From the NCBI RefSeq assembly GCF_012396235.1, contig NZ_JAAXPA010000010.1, positions 124,001-188,000 of the forward strand: a DNA stretch of 64,000 nt, read 5' to 3'. Every line of letters starts with the position of its first letter. Position 1 is the stretch's first letter. This stretch comes from Rhodococcus opacus (lineage in GTDB: Bacteria; Actinomycetota; Actinomycetes; Mycobacteriales; Mycobacteriaceae). Positions 34,265 to 43,153 of this stretch are shown one piece after another. The notes beneath the pieces are model-generated. The model saw nothing but the letters and a program-made list of their open reading frames with translations. It was not told the origin of the DNA and made no database searches. A program made the translations under genes and the position numbers.

Positions 34265-35377
34265 TTACTGAATCGGCTGGTGACCGTCGTTCTCCAGGTA
34301 TGCCTCCTCGCGCCAGAAGGACAACGAGCGCATGACAGGGAAGTCGTTGAAGGAGAACAGGACCGCGTCATCGCTGGTGCTGAGGTTGGCATGCTCGTGC
34401 CACGCCCAGGAGGGCACGACGAAGATGTCGCCCTGCTTCCAGTCGAATCGTCGGCCCGCGATGACCGAGTAGCCTTCGCCCTTGGCCACGTTGTAGACGA
34501 CCGATCCGGTGTGCCGGTGGGCGCGGGTGTGCTGGTCGGCCCGGAGCAACTGGATGTGAGCGCTCAGCGTCGGCATCACCGACCCGCCGGTCCGCGGGTT
34601 CGAGTATTCGAGCAGGATTCCGTCGTAGGGCGATCCCTCCGACGCTTTCGCGGCGTTCCGCAAGGCGGCGTAGGTGGGTTCCCAGGGGTAGGCGAATAGC
34701 GGCGAGTAGGGCTTGGTCCAACCGTCCTCGACGCCCACGGGACGAAGTTGGCCCGCGCCATAGGTGAGCAGCGAGGAGTTGACCACCGCGCCCCGCTCTT
34801 GGTAATGGTTCGGGTGGACCTCGTAGAACCCGGCGTCGAGGGCATTGACCAGGGGGATGTCGAGTCCGTCCTGCCAGATGACCGGCTCGTCCGAGTCCTC
34901 GTTGCCGTGCTCGTGCCAGGTGAAACTGGGTGTGATGGCGAAGTCGCGGGGGCCGACCTTCAGTTTCTGTCCGTCCACCACCGTCCAGGCGCCCTGTCCT
35001 TCGACGACGAAGCGCAGTGCGGCCGCCATGTGGCGATGTGCGGTCATCGACTCTCCGGGGCCCATTCCCTGCAGGCCGGTGTACAGCAGGCCGACGGCCG
35101 CGGTGACGTCCTTGCGCTCGGGATTGACCAGGGCCACCACCCGTCGACCGGCGTCTTCCGGTTTGACCAGGTCGAGCGAGTCGATGACGAATGGGCGGAT
35201 GTCCTCATAGCGCCAGAGAATGGGCACGGACGCCGGCTGAGGGAACCACGGTTCGATCTTGTTGGCCACGGTCCATAGCGCCACAGTGTCGCGCTTGCCG
35301 AGTTCGTCATAGAACGCTTCCAAGGCTTCGGTGTCCTTGACCCGAGCCCGACCGAGAACGTCGTCACTGAGTGACAT
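34265..35377 (-). CDS. Gentisate 1,2-dioxygenase-type bicupin
   Basis: 370 residues from ATG 35377 (GGAGG seven bases upstream; an in-frame start 10 codons earlier lies beyond that site). Bicupin with Fe(II) ligands in the N-terminal cupin: His114 and His116 (TAHRHMAAALRFVVEG) and His155/157 (PSFTWHEHGN), the exact pattern of gentisate dioxygenases. The second cupin keeps RAHRHTGSVVYNVAKGEGY and PSWAWHEH. The reaction opens the ring between the carboxyl- and 2-hydroxyl-bearing carbons with O2. Because the divergent operon encodes an aminobenzoyl-CoA/salicylyl-CoA 5-hydroxylase and a thioesterase, the true substrate may be gentisate or 5-hydroxyanthranilate. Confidence 0.87.
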   Translation of the reverse strand: MSLSDDVLGRARVKDTEALEAFYDELGKRDTVALWTVANKIEPWFPQPASVPILWRYEDIRPFVIDSLDLVKPEDAGRRVVALVNPERKDVTAAVGLLYTGLQGMGPGESMTAHRHMAAALRFVVEGQGAWTVVDGQKLKVGPRDFAITPSFTWHEHGNEDSDEPVIWQDGLDIPLVNALDAGFYEVHPNHYQERGAVVNSSLLTYGAGQLRPVGVEDGWTKPYSPLFAYPWEPTYAALRNAAKASEGSPYDGILLEYSNPRTGGSVMPTLSAHIQLLRADQHTRAHRHTGSVVYNVAKGEGYSVIAGRRFDWKQGDIFVVPSWAWHEHANLSTSDDAVLFSFNDFPVMRSLSFWREEAYLENDGHQPIQ

Positions 35378-35575
35378 GTGTGTTCCTCCCTTTCGTCGGC
35401 GACGCATGTGTATGGCATTGGGCGCGTGCGGCCGACCTCACCTGCGTGGATTTCGATCGAACTGCGTAAGCCGTCACCGCCTGCCGCAAAATCGAATATA
35501 CACCTGCCTTGACGATCGTCACAAGAGCGCTATAAAGTTCGGTCATCGGCTTTGATGAAAGGTGGTCAGTGACAG

Positions 35576-35986
35576 ATGGCGAAAGTGACGATCGAGCGGA
35601 CGGTGGAGTGGTACGACACCGATGCTGCTGGCCACCAACATCATTCGTGCATCGTGCGATTCGTGGAAGCCGCCGAGGCGGCGCTGCTTCGCGAGCACGA
35701 TCTGGCGTGGCTGTTCGGGGAGACTCCCCGTGTCCGCCACGAGATTAACTACCGATCGCGGCTGTGGTTCGGCGAAACGGTGACCGTGACCCTTGAGGTT
35801 GTTCGCCTGGGTAACACCTCACTCCAGTACGCCTTCGAGGTGCGCGGCAAGGAGGGCGTGGCGGCGGACGGAACCCTCATCGTCGCCCACGCCATCCCGC
35901 AGTCGCCGACGTCGACGCCCTGGCCGCAACCCGTAATCGACGCATTCGGCACGATTCGTGCCCAGGAAGCAGTGGTGACCAAGTGA
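35576..35986 (+). CDS. 4-hydroxybenzoyl-CoA thioesterase-like hot-dog thioesterase
   Basis: 136 residues. Single hot-dog fold with the 4HBT catalytic motif VEWYDTDAAGHQHHSCIVRF at residues 10-29 (Asp15 is the candidate nucleophile/base). It would release the free acid from an aryl-CoA, in this setting 5-hydroxyanthraniloyl-CoA or gentisyl-CoA. AAAGGTGG precedes the ATG at a slightly long distance. Its last codons overlap the start of the two-domain monooxygenase gene (GTGA), so hydroxylation and thioester hydrolysis are coupled in expression. Divergent from the dioxygenase operon over a 198-base region that is A/T-richer than its surroundings and probably holds both promoters. Confidence 0.85.
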   Translation: MAKVTIERTVEWYDTDAAGHQHHSCIVRFVEAAEAALLREHDLAWLFGETPRVRHEINYRSRLWFGETVTVTLEVVRLGNTSLQYAFEVRGKEGVAADGTLIVAHAIPQSPTSTPWPQPVIDAFGTIRAQEAVVTK

Positions 35987-38415
35987 CCAGTCAAGAAGCA
36001 ACAGCGCGTTCTGCACGAGTCGACGCCGGCCTGCCGTCGTTGAAGATCGCGGTGATCGGTGGCGGACCGGGCGGCCTGTATTTCGCCGCGTTGGCCAAGC
36101 AACTGGACCCGCGACGGGAGGTCACGGCATTCGAGCGAAACGCCGCCGACATGACCTTCGGCTTCGGAGTCGTGTTCTCGGATGAGACCCTCGACGGAAT
36201 CACTGCGGCGGATCCGGCGATCTTCGCGGAGATGGAAGCGCAGTTCGCCCGGTGGTCCGATATCGACATCCACTACCGGGGTCAGGTGCTGACCTCGGGA
36301 GGACACGGGTTCGCGGCTATCGAGCGACGGACCCTGCTCAACATCCTGCAGACGCGGTGCGCACAACTCGGTGTCGACGTGCGATACGAAACCATCGCCC
36401 CCGCGGCAGAAGAGCTCGCCCGCACGCACGACCTGGTGGTGGCCGCCGACGGAGTCAATTCGGTCACCCGCAAGGCGCGTCCCGAAGCGTACGGGCCCGA
36501 CCTCGACGTGCGGAACTGCCGCTACATGTGGCTGGCGACCGACAAGATCTTCGACGCGTTCACCTTTATCGTCGCGGAGACAGCATTCGGGCCGATCCAG
36601 GTGCATGCCTATCCGTTCAGCAGTGAACGCAGCACCTTCATCGTCGAGATGAGCGAGAAGACTTGGTGTAACGCGGGATTCGACACCTTCGCCGCCGAGG
36701 AGCTGACCGTCGGGCAGAGCGATACGAAAAGCGTCGAGTTGTGCGCCGGTCTGCTCGGCGAGCATCTCGAGGGGCACCAGCTACTGACGAACAATTCCCG
36801 TTGGATCCAGTTCTCGACGGTCCGCAACACGTCGTGGCGCGACGGCAACATCGTCCTCCTCGGCGATGCCGCGCACACCGCGCACTTCTCCATCGGCTCG
36901 GGAACCAAGCTCGCCATGGAGGACTCCCTCGCTCTCGCAGCGAGCCTGACAGTCGACGACCGGGACGTCGCGCAGGCCCTGCTCCGCTACGAGCAGGAAC
37001 GGCGACCCGTCGTCGAATCCACGCAACGTGCGGCGCAGGCGAGCCTGGAGTGGTTCGAGTCGATCGAGCACTCCGTCGGGCAGGAACCGCCACAGTTCGG
37101 CTTCAACCTGCTCACCCGCAGCCGCCGCGTCACCTACAACAACCTGCGCGACCGCGATCCGGAATACATCGACACCCTCAACGACTGGTACCACCGTGCC
37201 CAGCCGGCGGACTCCACCGAACAGCCGCCCCGTCCGATGTTCGAGCCCTATCGGATCGCGAACACGCGGCTGAAGAACCGCATCGTCGCCGCACCCGTGG
37301 CCACCTACTCCGCCACGGACGGGATAGTCGGCGACGCGGAACTCGCACGCCTGGCCGGCGCGGCACTCGGCGGCGCCGGCCTGGTGATGACCGGCATGAC
37401 CGCCGTCAGCGCTGCCGGACGGGTCACACCCGCGTGCGCCGGCCTGTACGCCCCCGAACAAATCTTCGCCTACCGCCGGATCGCCAATCTGGTCCACAAC
37501 AACACCACCGCGGCCATCGGTGTCCAGCTCAACCATTCCGGACGCAAGGGTGCGACCACCGTTCCCACCGCCGGAACCGTCGGTACCTCCCTCGGTGACA
37601 AGGGCTGGGAGACCGTCGGCCCGTCCCCGATCGCTTTCGGTGACCTCCCCGCGCCCCGCGAACTCGACGCTTCCGAGCTGGAGGGCATCGCCGAGGACTT
37701 CGCCCGGGCCGCCCGGGCCGCCGACACCGCCGGATTCGATGTCCTCGAAATCCAGGCCGGGCACGGATTCTTGCTCTCGACCTTCCTCTCGCCGCTGACG
37801 AACCAGCGCACCGACGACTTCGGTGGAAGCTTGCGTAACCGTCTCCGATTCCCGCTGCAGGTCATAGACGCGGTCCGGGTGGCCTGGCCGAAAGGCAAGG
37901 CGCTCCTCGTGCGGATTTCGGCGGTCGACTGGCACCCGGGCGGCACCACCATCGACGACGCCGTCGCCATCGCGCGGGCCTTCGCCGAACACGGAGTCGA
38001 CGCCATCGACGTCTCCAGCGGTGAGGTCGTGGCCGACGAGCGCCCCGAGTACGGGCGCGGTTACCAGACCCCCTTCGCCGAGCGCATCCGCGCTGACGTG
38101 GGCATCACCACCATCGCCGTCGGCGCCATTTCCTCCGACGACGACGCCAACTCGATCCTGCTTGCAGGGCGTGCCGACCTCATCGCGATCGGCCGCGCGC
38201 ACCTGCACAACCCCGCCTGGACCCTGCACGCCGCCGCTGAGATCGGATACCGCGGAGCTGGTGGACAATGGCCGACTCTCTACGCTGCCGGATCGGCGAA
38301 GCCGCCCACAGCCGGACGGGCGCGGCCCCAGTTGGCCTTGTTCGGGGAGACGGAACACGACATCCACCAACGCTGGCGCCCAGGCGCAAGCGCCGTCACC
38401 GAGGCGGCACGCTGA
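35983..38415 (+). CDS. 2-aminobenzoyl-CoA monooxygenase/reductase-like (salicylyl-CoA 5-hydroxylase type) two-domain enzyme
   Basis: 810 residues, GTG start overlapping the thioesterase stop. Residues about 20-400 are a group A flavin hydroxylase: GGGPGG at 26-31, and the FAD ribityl segment LLGDAAHTAHFSIGSGTKLA near 289-310. Residues about 415-775 are an Old Yellow Enzyme-type FMN reductase: QLNHSGRKG, and the hallmark HGFLLSTFLSPLTNQRTDDF, then FGGSLRNR. This fusion is the architecture of 2-aminobenzoyl-CoA monooxygenase/reductase and of annotated salicylyl-CoA 5-hydroxylase/oxidoreductases. The anthranilate-CoA ligase in the same window makes anthraniloyl-CoA the favoured substrate. The product could be the 5-hydroxy aromatic or a reduced cyclohexenone thioester. 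The thioesterase next door favours the former. Confidence 0.87.
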   Translation: MTSQEATARSARVDAGLPSLKIAVIGGGPGGLYFAALAKQLDPRREVTAFERNAADMTFGFGVVFSDETLDGITAADPAIFAEMEAQFARWSDIDIHYRGQVLTSGGHGFAAIERRTLLNILQTRCAQLGVDVRYETIAPAAEELARTHDLVVAADGVNSVTRKARPEAYGPDLDVRNCRYMWLATDKIFDAFTFIVAETAFGPIQVHAYPFSSERSTFIVEMSEKTWCNAGFDTFAAEELTVGQSDTKSVELCAGLLGEHLEGHQLLTNNSRWIQFSTVRNTSWRDGNIVLLGDAAHTAHFSIGSGTKLAMEDSLALAASLTVDDRDVAQALLRYEQERRPVVESTQRAAQASLEWFESIEHSVGQEPPQFGFNLLTRSRRVTYNNLRDRDPEYIDTLNDWYHRAQPADSTEQPPRPMFEPYRIANTRLKNRIVAAPVATYSATDGIVGDAELARLAGAALGGAGLVMTGMTAVSAAGRVTPACAGLYAPEQIFAYRRIANLVHNNTTAAIGVQLNHSGRKGATTVPTAGTVGTSLGDKGWETVGPSPIAFGDLPAPRELDASELEGIAEDFARAARAADTAGFDVLEIQAGHGFLLSTFLSPLTNQRTDDFGGSLRNRLRFPLQVIDAVRVAWPKGKALLVRISAVDWHPGGTTIDDAVAIARAFAEHGVDAIDVSSGEVVADERPEYGRGYQTPFAERIRADVGITTIAVGAISSDDDANSILLAGRADLIAIGRAHLHNPAWTLHAAAEIGYRGAGGQWPTLYAAGSAKPPTAGRARPQLALFGETEHDIHQRWRPGASAVTEAAR

Positions 38416-39449
38416 TGGACACCTTCCCGCGTTTCACCGCGGCCGCCGTGCAGGCCTCCCCGGTGTATCTCGACCCCGACGCCACCGTAGAGAAAGCGGT
38501 CGGGCTCATCCACGAGGCCGCCGCGGCCGGCGCCACGCTGATCGCCTTTCCCGAGGTGTTCGTCCCCGGGTACCCGTACTGGAACTGGACGATGAACCCG
38601 GTCAAGGGAGGGGAGTGGTTCGAACGGCTGTATCGGGCCGCCATCGACATTCCCGGTCCACATCTGGACACCCTTCGTGCCGCTGCGGCAGCCACCAAGA
38701 CCACGGTTGTGATCGGTGTCAACGAACGCGGCCGACACAGCCTGGGAGTGCTGTACAACAGTGTCCTCACGATCGGGCCGGACGGCTCCCTGATCGCTGT
38801 TCACCGGAAACTGGTACCGACCTGGGCTGAGAAGCTGACCTGGACCAACGGCGACGGGTCGACGCTCCGGGTGCATCAAACCGAAGTCGGTCCGCTCGGC
38901 GTCCTCGCGTGTGGGGAGAACACGAACACCCTCGCCCGCTTCGCGCTGCTGGCGCAGGGAGAGCTCGTGCACGTCGCCAACTACATCTCCCTCCCGGTGG
39001 CGCCGAAGGACTACGACATGGCCGACGCCATCGCCATTCGGACAGCGGCGCACGCTTTCGAAGGCAAATTGTTCTCCGTCGTCTCGTGCTCGACTGTGTC
39101 CGAGGAAATTATCGACATCGTCGCCGGGGACGACGAGGAAGCGGCGCACATGCTACGGCGCGAGCGCAGCGCCCTGTCAGGGATTTTCGGACCCGACGGG
39201 CGCCCGGTGTCCGAACCTCTAGTGGACAAGGAAGGGATCGTCTACGGCGAGATCGACTTGGCACGATGCATCGCGCCGAAGCAGATGCACGACATCATCG
39301 GTCACTACAATCGCTTCGACATCTTCTCTCTCAACGTCAACACCGCCCCATTGCAGCCCATCACCTTCAACGGGGCGGGAGGACCACCGCCGGAGCCGGA
39401 AGGCGCACTGATCGGCCCCTGGCGTGAGGACGAGATCCCGGCGAGATAG
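38415..39449 (+). CDS. Nitrilase-superfamily enzyme (true nitrilase type)
   Basis: 344 residues, coupled to the monooxygenase/reductase by a TGATG overlap. Full catalytic set: Glu47 (AFPEVFVPGYPYW), Lys132 (HRKLVPTWAEKLTW) and Cys166 (LACGENTNTLAR). The RKLVPT and CGENTN contexts are those of branch 1 nitrilases (nitrile to acid plus ammonia), not of amidases or beta-ureidopropionases. In an indole/anthranilate setting indole-3-acetonitrile or an aminobenzonitrile are thinkable substrates; removal of nitrogen from an open-chain intermediate is a further, more speculative role. Last gene of its operon. Confidence 0.87.
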   Translation: MDTFPRFTAAAVQASPVYLDPDATVEKAVGLIHEAAAAGATLIAFPEVFVPGYPYWNWTMNPVKGGEWFERLYRAAIDIPGPHLDTLRAAAAATKTTVVIGVNERGRHSLGVLYNSVLTIGPDGSLIAVHRKLVPTWAEKLTWTNGDGSTLRVHQTEVGPLGVLACGENTNTLARFALLAQGELVHVANYISLPVAPKDYDMADAIAIRTAAHAFEGKLFSVVSCSTVSEEIIDIVAGDDEEAAHMLRRERSALSGIFGPDGRPVSEPLVDKEGIVYGEIDLARCIAPKQMHDIIGHYNRFDIFSLNVNTAPLQPITFNGAGGPPPEPEGALIGPWREDEIPAR

Positions 39450-39730
39450 ACACCCGGCGGCACCCGCCCGCACAGCTCGGATCTGCGGAGGCAGTGGTTC
39501 CCAGGGTTAACCCAAGAAATCACGTGATGGCGACGGGTGCCGCACTGGGTAGGTGCCCCGATACCACATGCTTCCCTCCCTGCCTTGCCGTGAGCCGAAT
39601 CGGCTGTCGTCGGGGTAGTGCAGCTGGGGAAATCGCGCTTCCTGAGAAAACCCAGGCAGGTACGATGGCGTACGTAGAGATTGTGACGATCGTTCTGATG
39701 TCGCTATTTCGAACGCGCTGGAAGGCTAGG
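39450..39730. other. Region between nitrilase and AraC genes
   Basis: 281 bases. The AraC reading frame is open through much of it (ATG at 39665 in frame), but no good ribosome-binding site supports the longer form. Probably the AraC promoter region. No hairpin of note. Confidence 0.35.
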
Positions 39731-40735
39731 ATGGCGATGGACCCGAGATCAACTGCGGACGGGGCGACTGCGTTGCCCATTGCCCGGTTCGAACAGGTTC
39801 ACACAATCGATCTGGACGAGGTTAGGTCGGCGGTGGGTTCCGCCTTCTGCCCGCACACGCTCGAACCCATCGGCACCGGTGGCGCCTCGCCCGTCAGGTT
39901 TCACTCGGCCACCGCCGGAACTGTCGGTCTGCACTACCTGGATTACGGCACCGGGATGTGCATTCGCCCGAGTGATCTCGACGATTTCTATCTCATTCAG
40001 ATTCCCCTCTCCGGAGTGGCGGAAATAACTTGGGGTTCAGAAACGTTCGAGTCGACGCCCGCCGTCGCATCGATCCTGCAACCGGGCGGGTCGGTGACCA
40101 TGCAATGGCACCGAGGGAACCGGCAGCTGATCGTTCGCCTCGATCGCCAGAGCATGGAGAGGCAGTTGCAAGAGGCACTCGGGGCGCCGCTCCGCGAGCC
40201 CCTGCGGTTCGACCCCCACATGGAACTGGACCGACCGGGTATCCGATCGTGGCGCGGCATGCTCACGCTCTTGCGTGCCGAGATGGAGAACGGTGGATCT
40301 CTCCCTACCGAGCCGATCGTCATGAAAGAGTTCGAACGACTGCTGCTGAGTCAGCTCATCGTGGCCCAACCCCATAACTACACCGAAGTGTTGCAGCGGC
40401 CAGTGCCGGTGGCGCCTCGAACTATTCGCCGCGCAGTCGAAATCCTCGAGCACCACGCTGACGAACTGCTCACCGTCGAGGATGTCGCATCTGCCACGGG
40501 AATCAGCGTGCGGGCACTTCAAGACGGTTTCAAGAAGTATTTCGGCACCACCCCGATGGGATACCTGCGCGAGGTCCGAATGAAGGCGGTCCGCACGTGG
40601 CTCCTCGACGCCGATCCGTCGACGACGACGGTGTCCGATGCGGCTACCAGGTGTGGATTCCTCCATCTCGGACGATTCTCGGTGCAGTACCGCGAAAAGT
40701 TCGGCGAGTCGCCCTCGGAAACCCTCCGCCGATGA
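39731..40735 (+). CDS. AraC-family transcriptional regulator
   Basis: 334 residues from ATG 39731, chosen because GAAGG sits five bases upstream; the frame is open further up (alternative ATG 39665). Residues about 20-190 resemble the AraC-binding-like effector domain of XylS/FeaR-type activators (CIRPSDLDDFYLIQIPLSG). The C-terminal 100 residues carry two HTH motifs (LLTVEDVASATGISVRALQD, and TVSDAATRCGFLHLGRFSV). Such proteins activate aromatic catabolic operons when they bind the aromatic acid. It lies downstream of the hydroxylase-nitrilase operon on the same strand and is the best local candidate to activate the ring-hydroxylation and ring-cleavage operons. Confidence 0.88.
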   Translation: MAMDPRSTADGATALPIARFEQVHTIDLDEVRSAVGSAFCPHTLEPIGTGGASPVRFHSATAGTVGLHYLDYGTGMCIRPSDLDDFYLIQIPLSGVAEITWGSETFESTPAVASILQPGGSVTMQWHRGNRQLIVRLDRQSMERQLQEALGAPLREPLRFDPHMELDRPGIRSWRGMLTLLRAEMENGGSLPTEPIVMKEFERLLLSQLIVAQPHNYTEVLQRPVPVAPRTIRRAVEILEHHADELLTVEDVASATGISVRALQDGFKKYFGTTPMGYLREVRMKAVRTWLLDADPSTTTVSDAATRCGFLHLGRFSVQYREKFGESPSETLRR

Positions 40736-40951
40736 CGGTCGGTCTGTCCTGGACCGCCGACCCGTCTTCGCCCTCTGTGCCTCGAGGTCCCGCCTTGACA
40801 CGCCCGTCTCGATGCGCGCGCTGCACAGCCTGTCGACGACGTCCTGCGCACCGGGCACGCCCTGCGCGTGCGGGCGCACGTCGGCTTGCGGCGACAAGAA
40901 TTCGGCTCTCGTATGGGTCGATCGGGCAGCACGGGACCGGAACTTCCGAAC

Positions 40952-41212
40952 TCAGCCCTGCGTGAGCCTGGCTACCAGGTCGACGTAGCCCTGCTTGGCG
41001 TCGGCGCTGCTCGTACCCGCCAACTTGGCCCAGGCATCGTACTTGGCGCGGTTGACCATGTCCAACCGACCGGGCCGCTTGCCCTCGACATCACCCTTCG
41101 ACCCCTGCTTGAACAGCGCGTACAGCCGCAGTAGCTCATCGTTGGCAGGCCGCGAGGTGAGCTTCTTGACGTTCTCCTGTGCATCGGTAAACGCCTGATC
41201 CAGATCCGACAT
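40952..41212 (-). CDS. Acyl-CoA-binding protein
   Basis: 86 residues, the normal ACBP length, from ATG 41212 (MSDLDQAFTDAQENVKKLTS). The four-helix ACBP pattern is clear: LLRLYALFKQGSKGDVEGKR at 28-47 and PGRLDMVNRAKYDAWAKLAG at 47-66, including the Lys and Tyr residues that contact the CoA adenine and phosphate. It binds long-chain acyl-CoA in the cytosol as a carrier or buffer. The open frame extends upstream but without family similarity. It is divergent from the cyclopropane synthase-like gene, which also acts on lipid acyl chains. Confidence 0.9.
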   Translation of the reverse strand: MSDLDQAFTDAQENVKKLTSRPANDELLRLYALFKQGSKGDVEGKRPGRLDMVNRAKYDAWAKLAGTSSADAKQGYVDLVARLTQG

Positions 41213-41489
41213 GGGCACCCCTGGCTCTCGGACGGACTCGTCGACGCCATCGTACCGCCGGAGCCGAGGGCGCCTGATCCGTTCGCTCCGAGTTGGCTGT
41301 GCGTCATCGCGGTCGGCGCGTGAAGCCGAGCGGCGTTCAGAGGCAGGGTTATGCCGAGCGGGAATCGGTGTGAAGGTGTGCGGCAACGGGGGTTTCATCG
41401 ATATGGTCGACGAGGTGGGTTTGCGGGACGTTGGTGCGGGTCGACAGTCCTGTGCGCTGGTCGGACCCCGAACTTCGACGGAGGTGTGT

Positions 41490-42812
41490 ATGACGGTCGC
41501 TGACACGGTGGCGCCGCTGGTTCGTGCGGTGGTGGGTGCGCAGGTCCCGGTGGGGATCATGTGTTGGGACGGTAGTCGCAGTGGGCCTTCGGACGCGCCG
41601 TGGCAGGTGCACATCGTCAATCGGCGTGGTCTGCGGCGGTTGCTGTGGGCGCCCAACGATCTCGGTTTCGCTCGGGCCTACGTGTCCGGCGACATCGACA
41701 TCGAGGGAGACCTGCTGGCCGGGCTGGACGTATTGGAGCAGGTGTCGGACCCGAGCAGGGGTCCCGGTGTGCGGATCGACAAGCAAACGAAGAAGGCACT
41801 GGCGACAGCGGCGCTGCGTCTGGGGATCATCGGCCTGCCACCGAAGCCGCCGGCGGAGGAGATGAAACCGGCGCGCGGGCACCGGCACGACAAGGATCGT
41901 GACGCCGCCGCGATCAGCCACCACTACGACGTCGGTAACGGCTTCTATCGACTGGTGCTCGGTGAGTCGATGACCTACTCGTGCGCATATTGGGCGGAGC
42001 CGAGCGCTGATCTGGACGCGGCCCAGTACGCCAAATGTGATCTGGTGGCCCGCAAACTCGGCCTGACCGCGGGGATGCGGGTCCTCGACGTCGGCTGCGG
42101 GTGGGGGACCTTCGCGCTGCACGCGGCACGCAACTACGGCGTGCACGTCGTCGGTGTCACCCTGTCCCACGAGCAGGCGGAGTACGCCGGCAAACGGATG
42201 GTCGACGCGGGTGTGGGGGACTTGGTGCAGATCCGAGTCCAGGACTACCGCGACGTCACAGACGGTCCCTACGACGCGATCTCGAGCATCGGCATGGCCG
42301 AGCACGTCGGTGCCGCGATGCTGGCGACCTACGCCGCGGACCTGTTCGCGCTGCTGCGCCCGCGGGGGCGGTTGCTCAACCACGCGATCTCGCGACGACC
42401 AGGCAAACCCGCTGCCAAGTTCTCCAAAACGTCCTTCATCGATCGCTATGTGTTCCCCGACGGAGAAATCGAACCGATCGCACCGATGATCGAGGCGCTC
42501 GAAGGGGCCGGGTTCGAGGTGCGCGACGTCGAGTCCCTGCGCGAGCACTACGCGCTGACCCTGCGGGCCTGGGTGGGGAACCTGGAGGCGAACTGGGACG
42601 AAGCGGTGTCCCACAGCAGCGCCGGGCGGGCACGGGTATGGCGGCTGTACATGGCCGGCGCGGCGTTGGCTTTTGCGGCGAATCGGTTCGGGATCAACCA
42701 GGTTCTGGCAGTCAAATCCTCCGAACGGGGTGACAGCGGCATGCCCGGCACCCGCGCCGAACTCTTGCAGTCATCCGCACCGATAGCATCTTGGCCGGGT
42801 CGCGAACAGTGA
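41490..42812 (+). CDS. Cyclopropane-fatty-acyl-phospholipid synthase-like methyltransferase
   Basis: 440 residues from ATG 41490 with GGAGG just upstream; upstream in-frame codons would overlap the ACBP gene. An N-terminal domain of about 130 residues (NRRGLRRLLWAPNDLGFARA, then GDIDIEGDL) is typical of actinobacterial CFA synthases. The catalytic domain holds HHYDVGNGFYRLVLGESMTYS (144-164) and the SAM-binding VLDVGCGWG at 198-206. It adds a methylene bridge or methyl branch from SAM to unsaturated acyl chains of phospholipids or mycolate precursors at the membrane. Confidence 0.9.
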   Translation: MTVADTVAPLVRAVVGAQVPVGIMCWDGSRSGPSDAPWQVHIVNRRGLRRLLWAPNDLGFARAYVSGDIDIEGDLLAGLDVLEQVSDPSRGPGVRIDKQTKKALATAALRLGIIGLPPKPPAEEMKPARGHRHDKDRDAAAISHHYDVGNGFYRLVLGESMTYSCAYWAEPSADLDAAQYAKCDLVARKLGLTAGMRVLDVGCGWGTFALHAARNYGVHVVGVTLSHEQAEYAGKRMVDAGVGDLVQIRVQDYRDVTDGPYDAISSIGMAEHVGAAMLATYAADLFALLRPRGRLLNHAISRRPGKPAAKFSKTSFIDRYVFPDGEIEPIAPMIEALEGAGFEVRDVESLREHYALTLRAWVGNLEANWDEAVSHSSAGRARVWRLYMAGAALAFAANRFGINQVLAVKSSERGDSGMPGTRAELLQSSAPIASWPGREQ

Positions 42813-43153
42813 AAACCGTCGGGAAGTAGACAATTCAACCGACGACGGCCGACACTCAGATTGTTCGGTATGAGCGCGCCTCACCGGATCCTTCGACTTC
42901 TCGATCCACCGGACTGCCAAGGTATCGAGTGATCGATTCGCAGCCGACGTCGACGATCAACAACGACAGACGGATACGGACACCAGACTCCGGCCGTGGC
43001 AGTGCAGCCTTTCCGCAAGCCGAACGCCTATCGGCGTACCCGATTGGCGATCGCTGACCGGCGACCTGTTGCGAGCACGTAGGGCATGATGTGTCCGCGT
43101 CGCTCGGTGCGGCAACAGCATCGTGATGAGACCCCCGAGTGTGAGGAGGACGC
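42813..43153. other. Intergenic gap, no gene seen
   Basis: 341 bases between the CFA synthase-like gene and the esterase gene. Open frames here are Arg-rich and lack family patterns or ribosome-binding sites. No strong hairpin found. Confidence 0.5.

Noticed and set aside
36781..38370. A 529-codon open frame antisense to the two-domain monooxygenase/reductase
   Set aside because: Shadow of a high-GC3 gene; low-complexity Gly/Val/Asp composition and no start signal.
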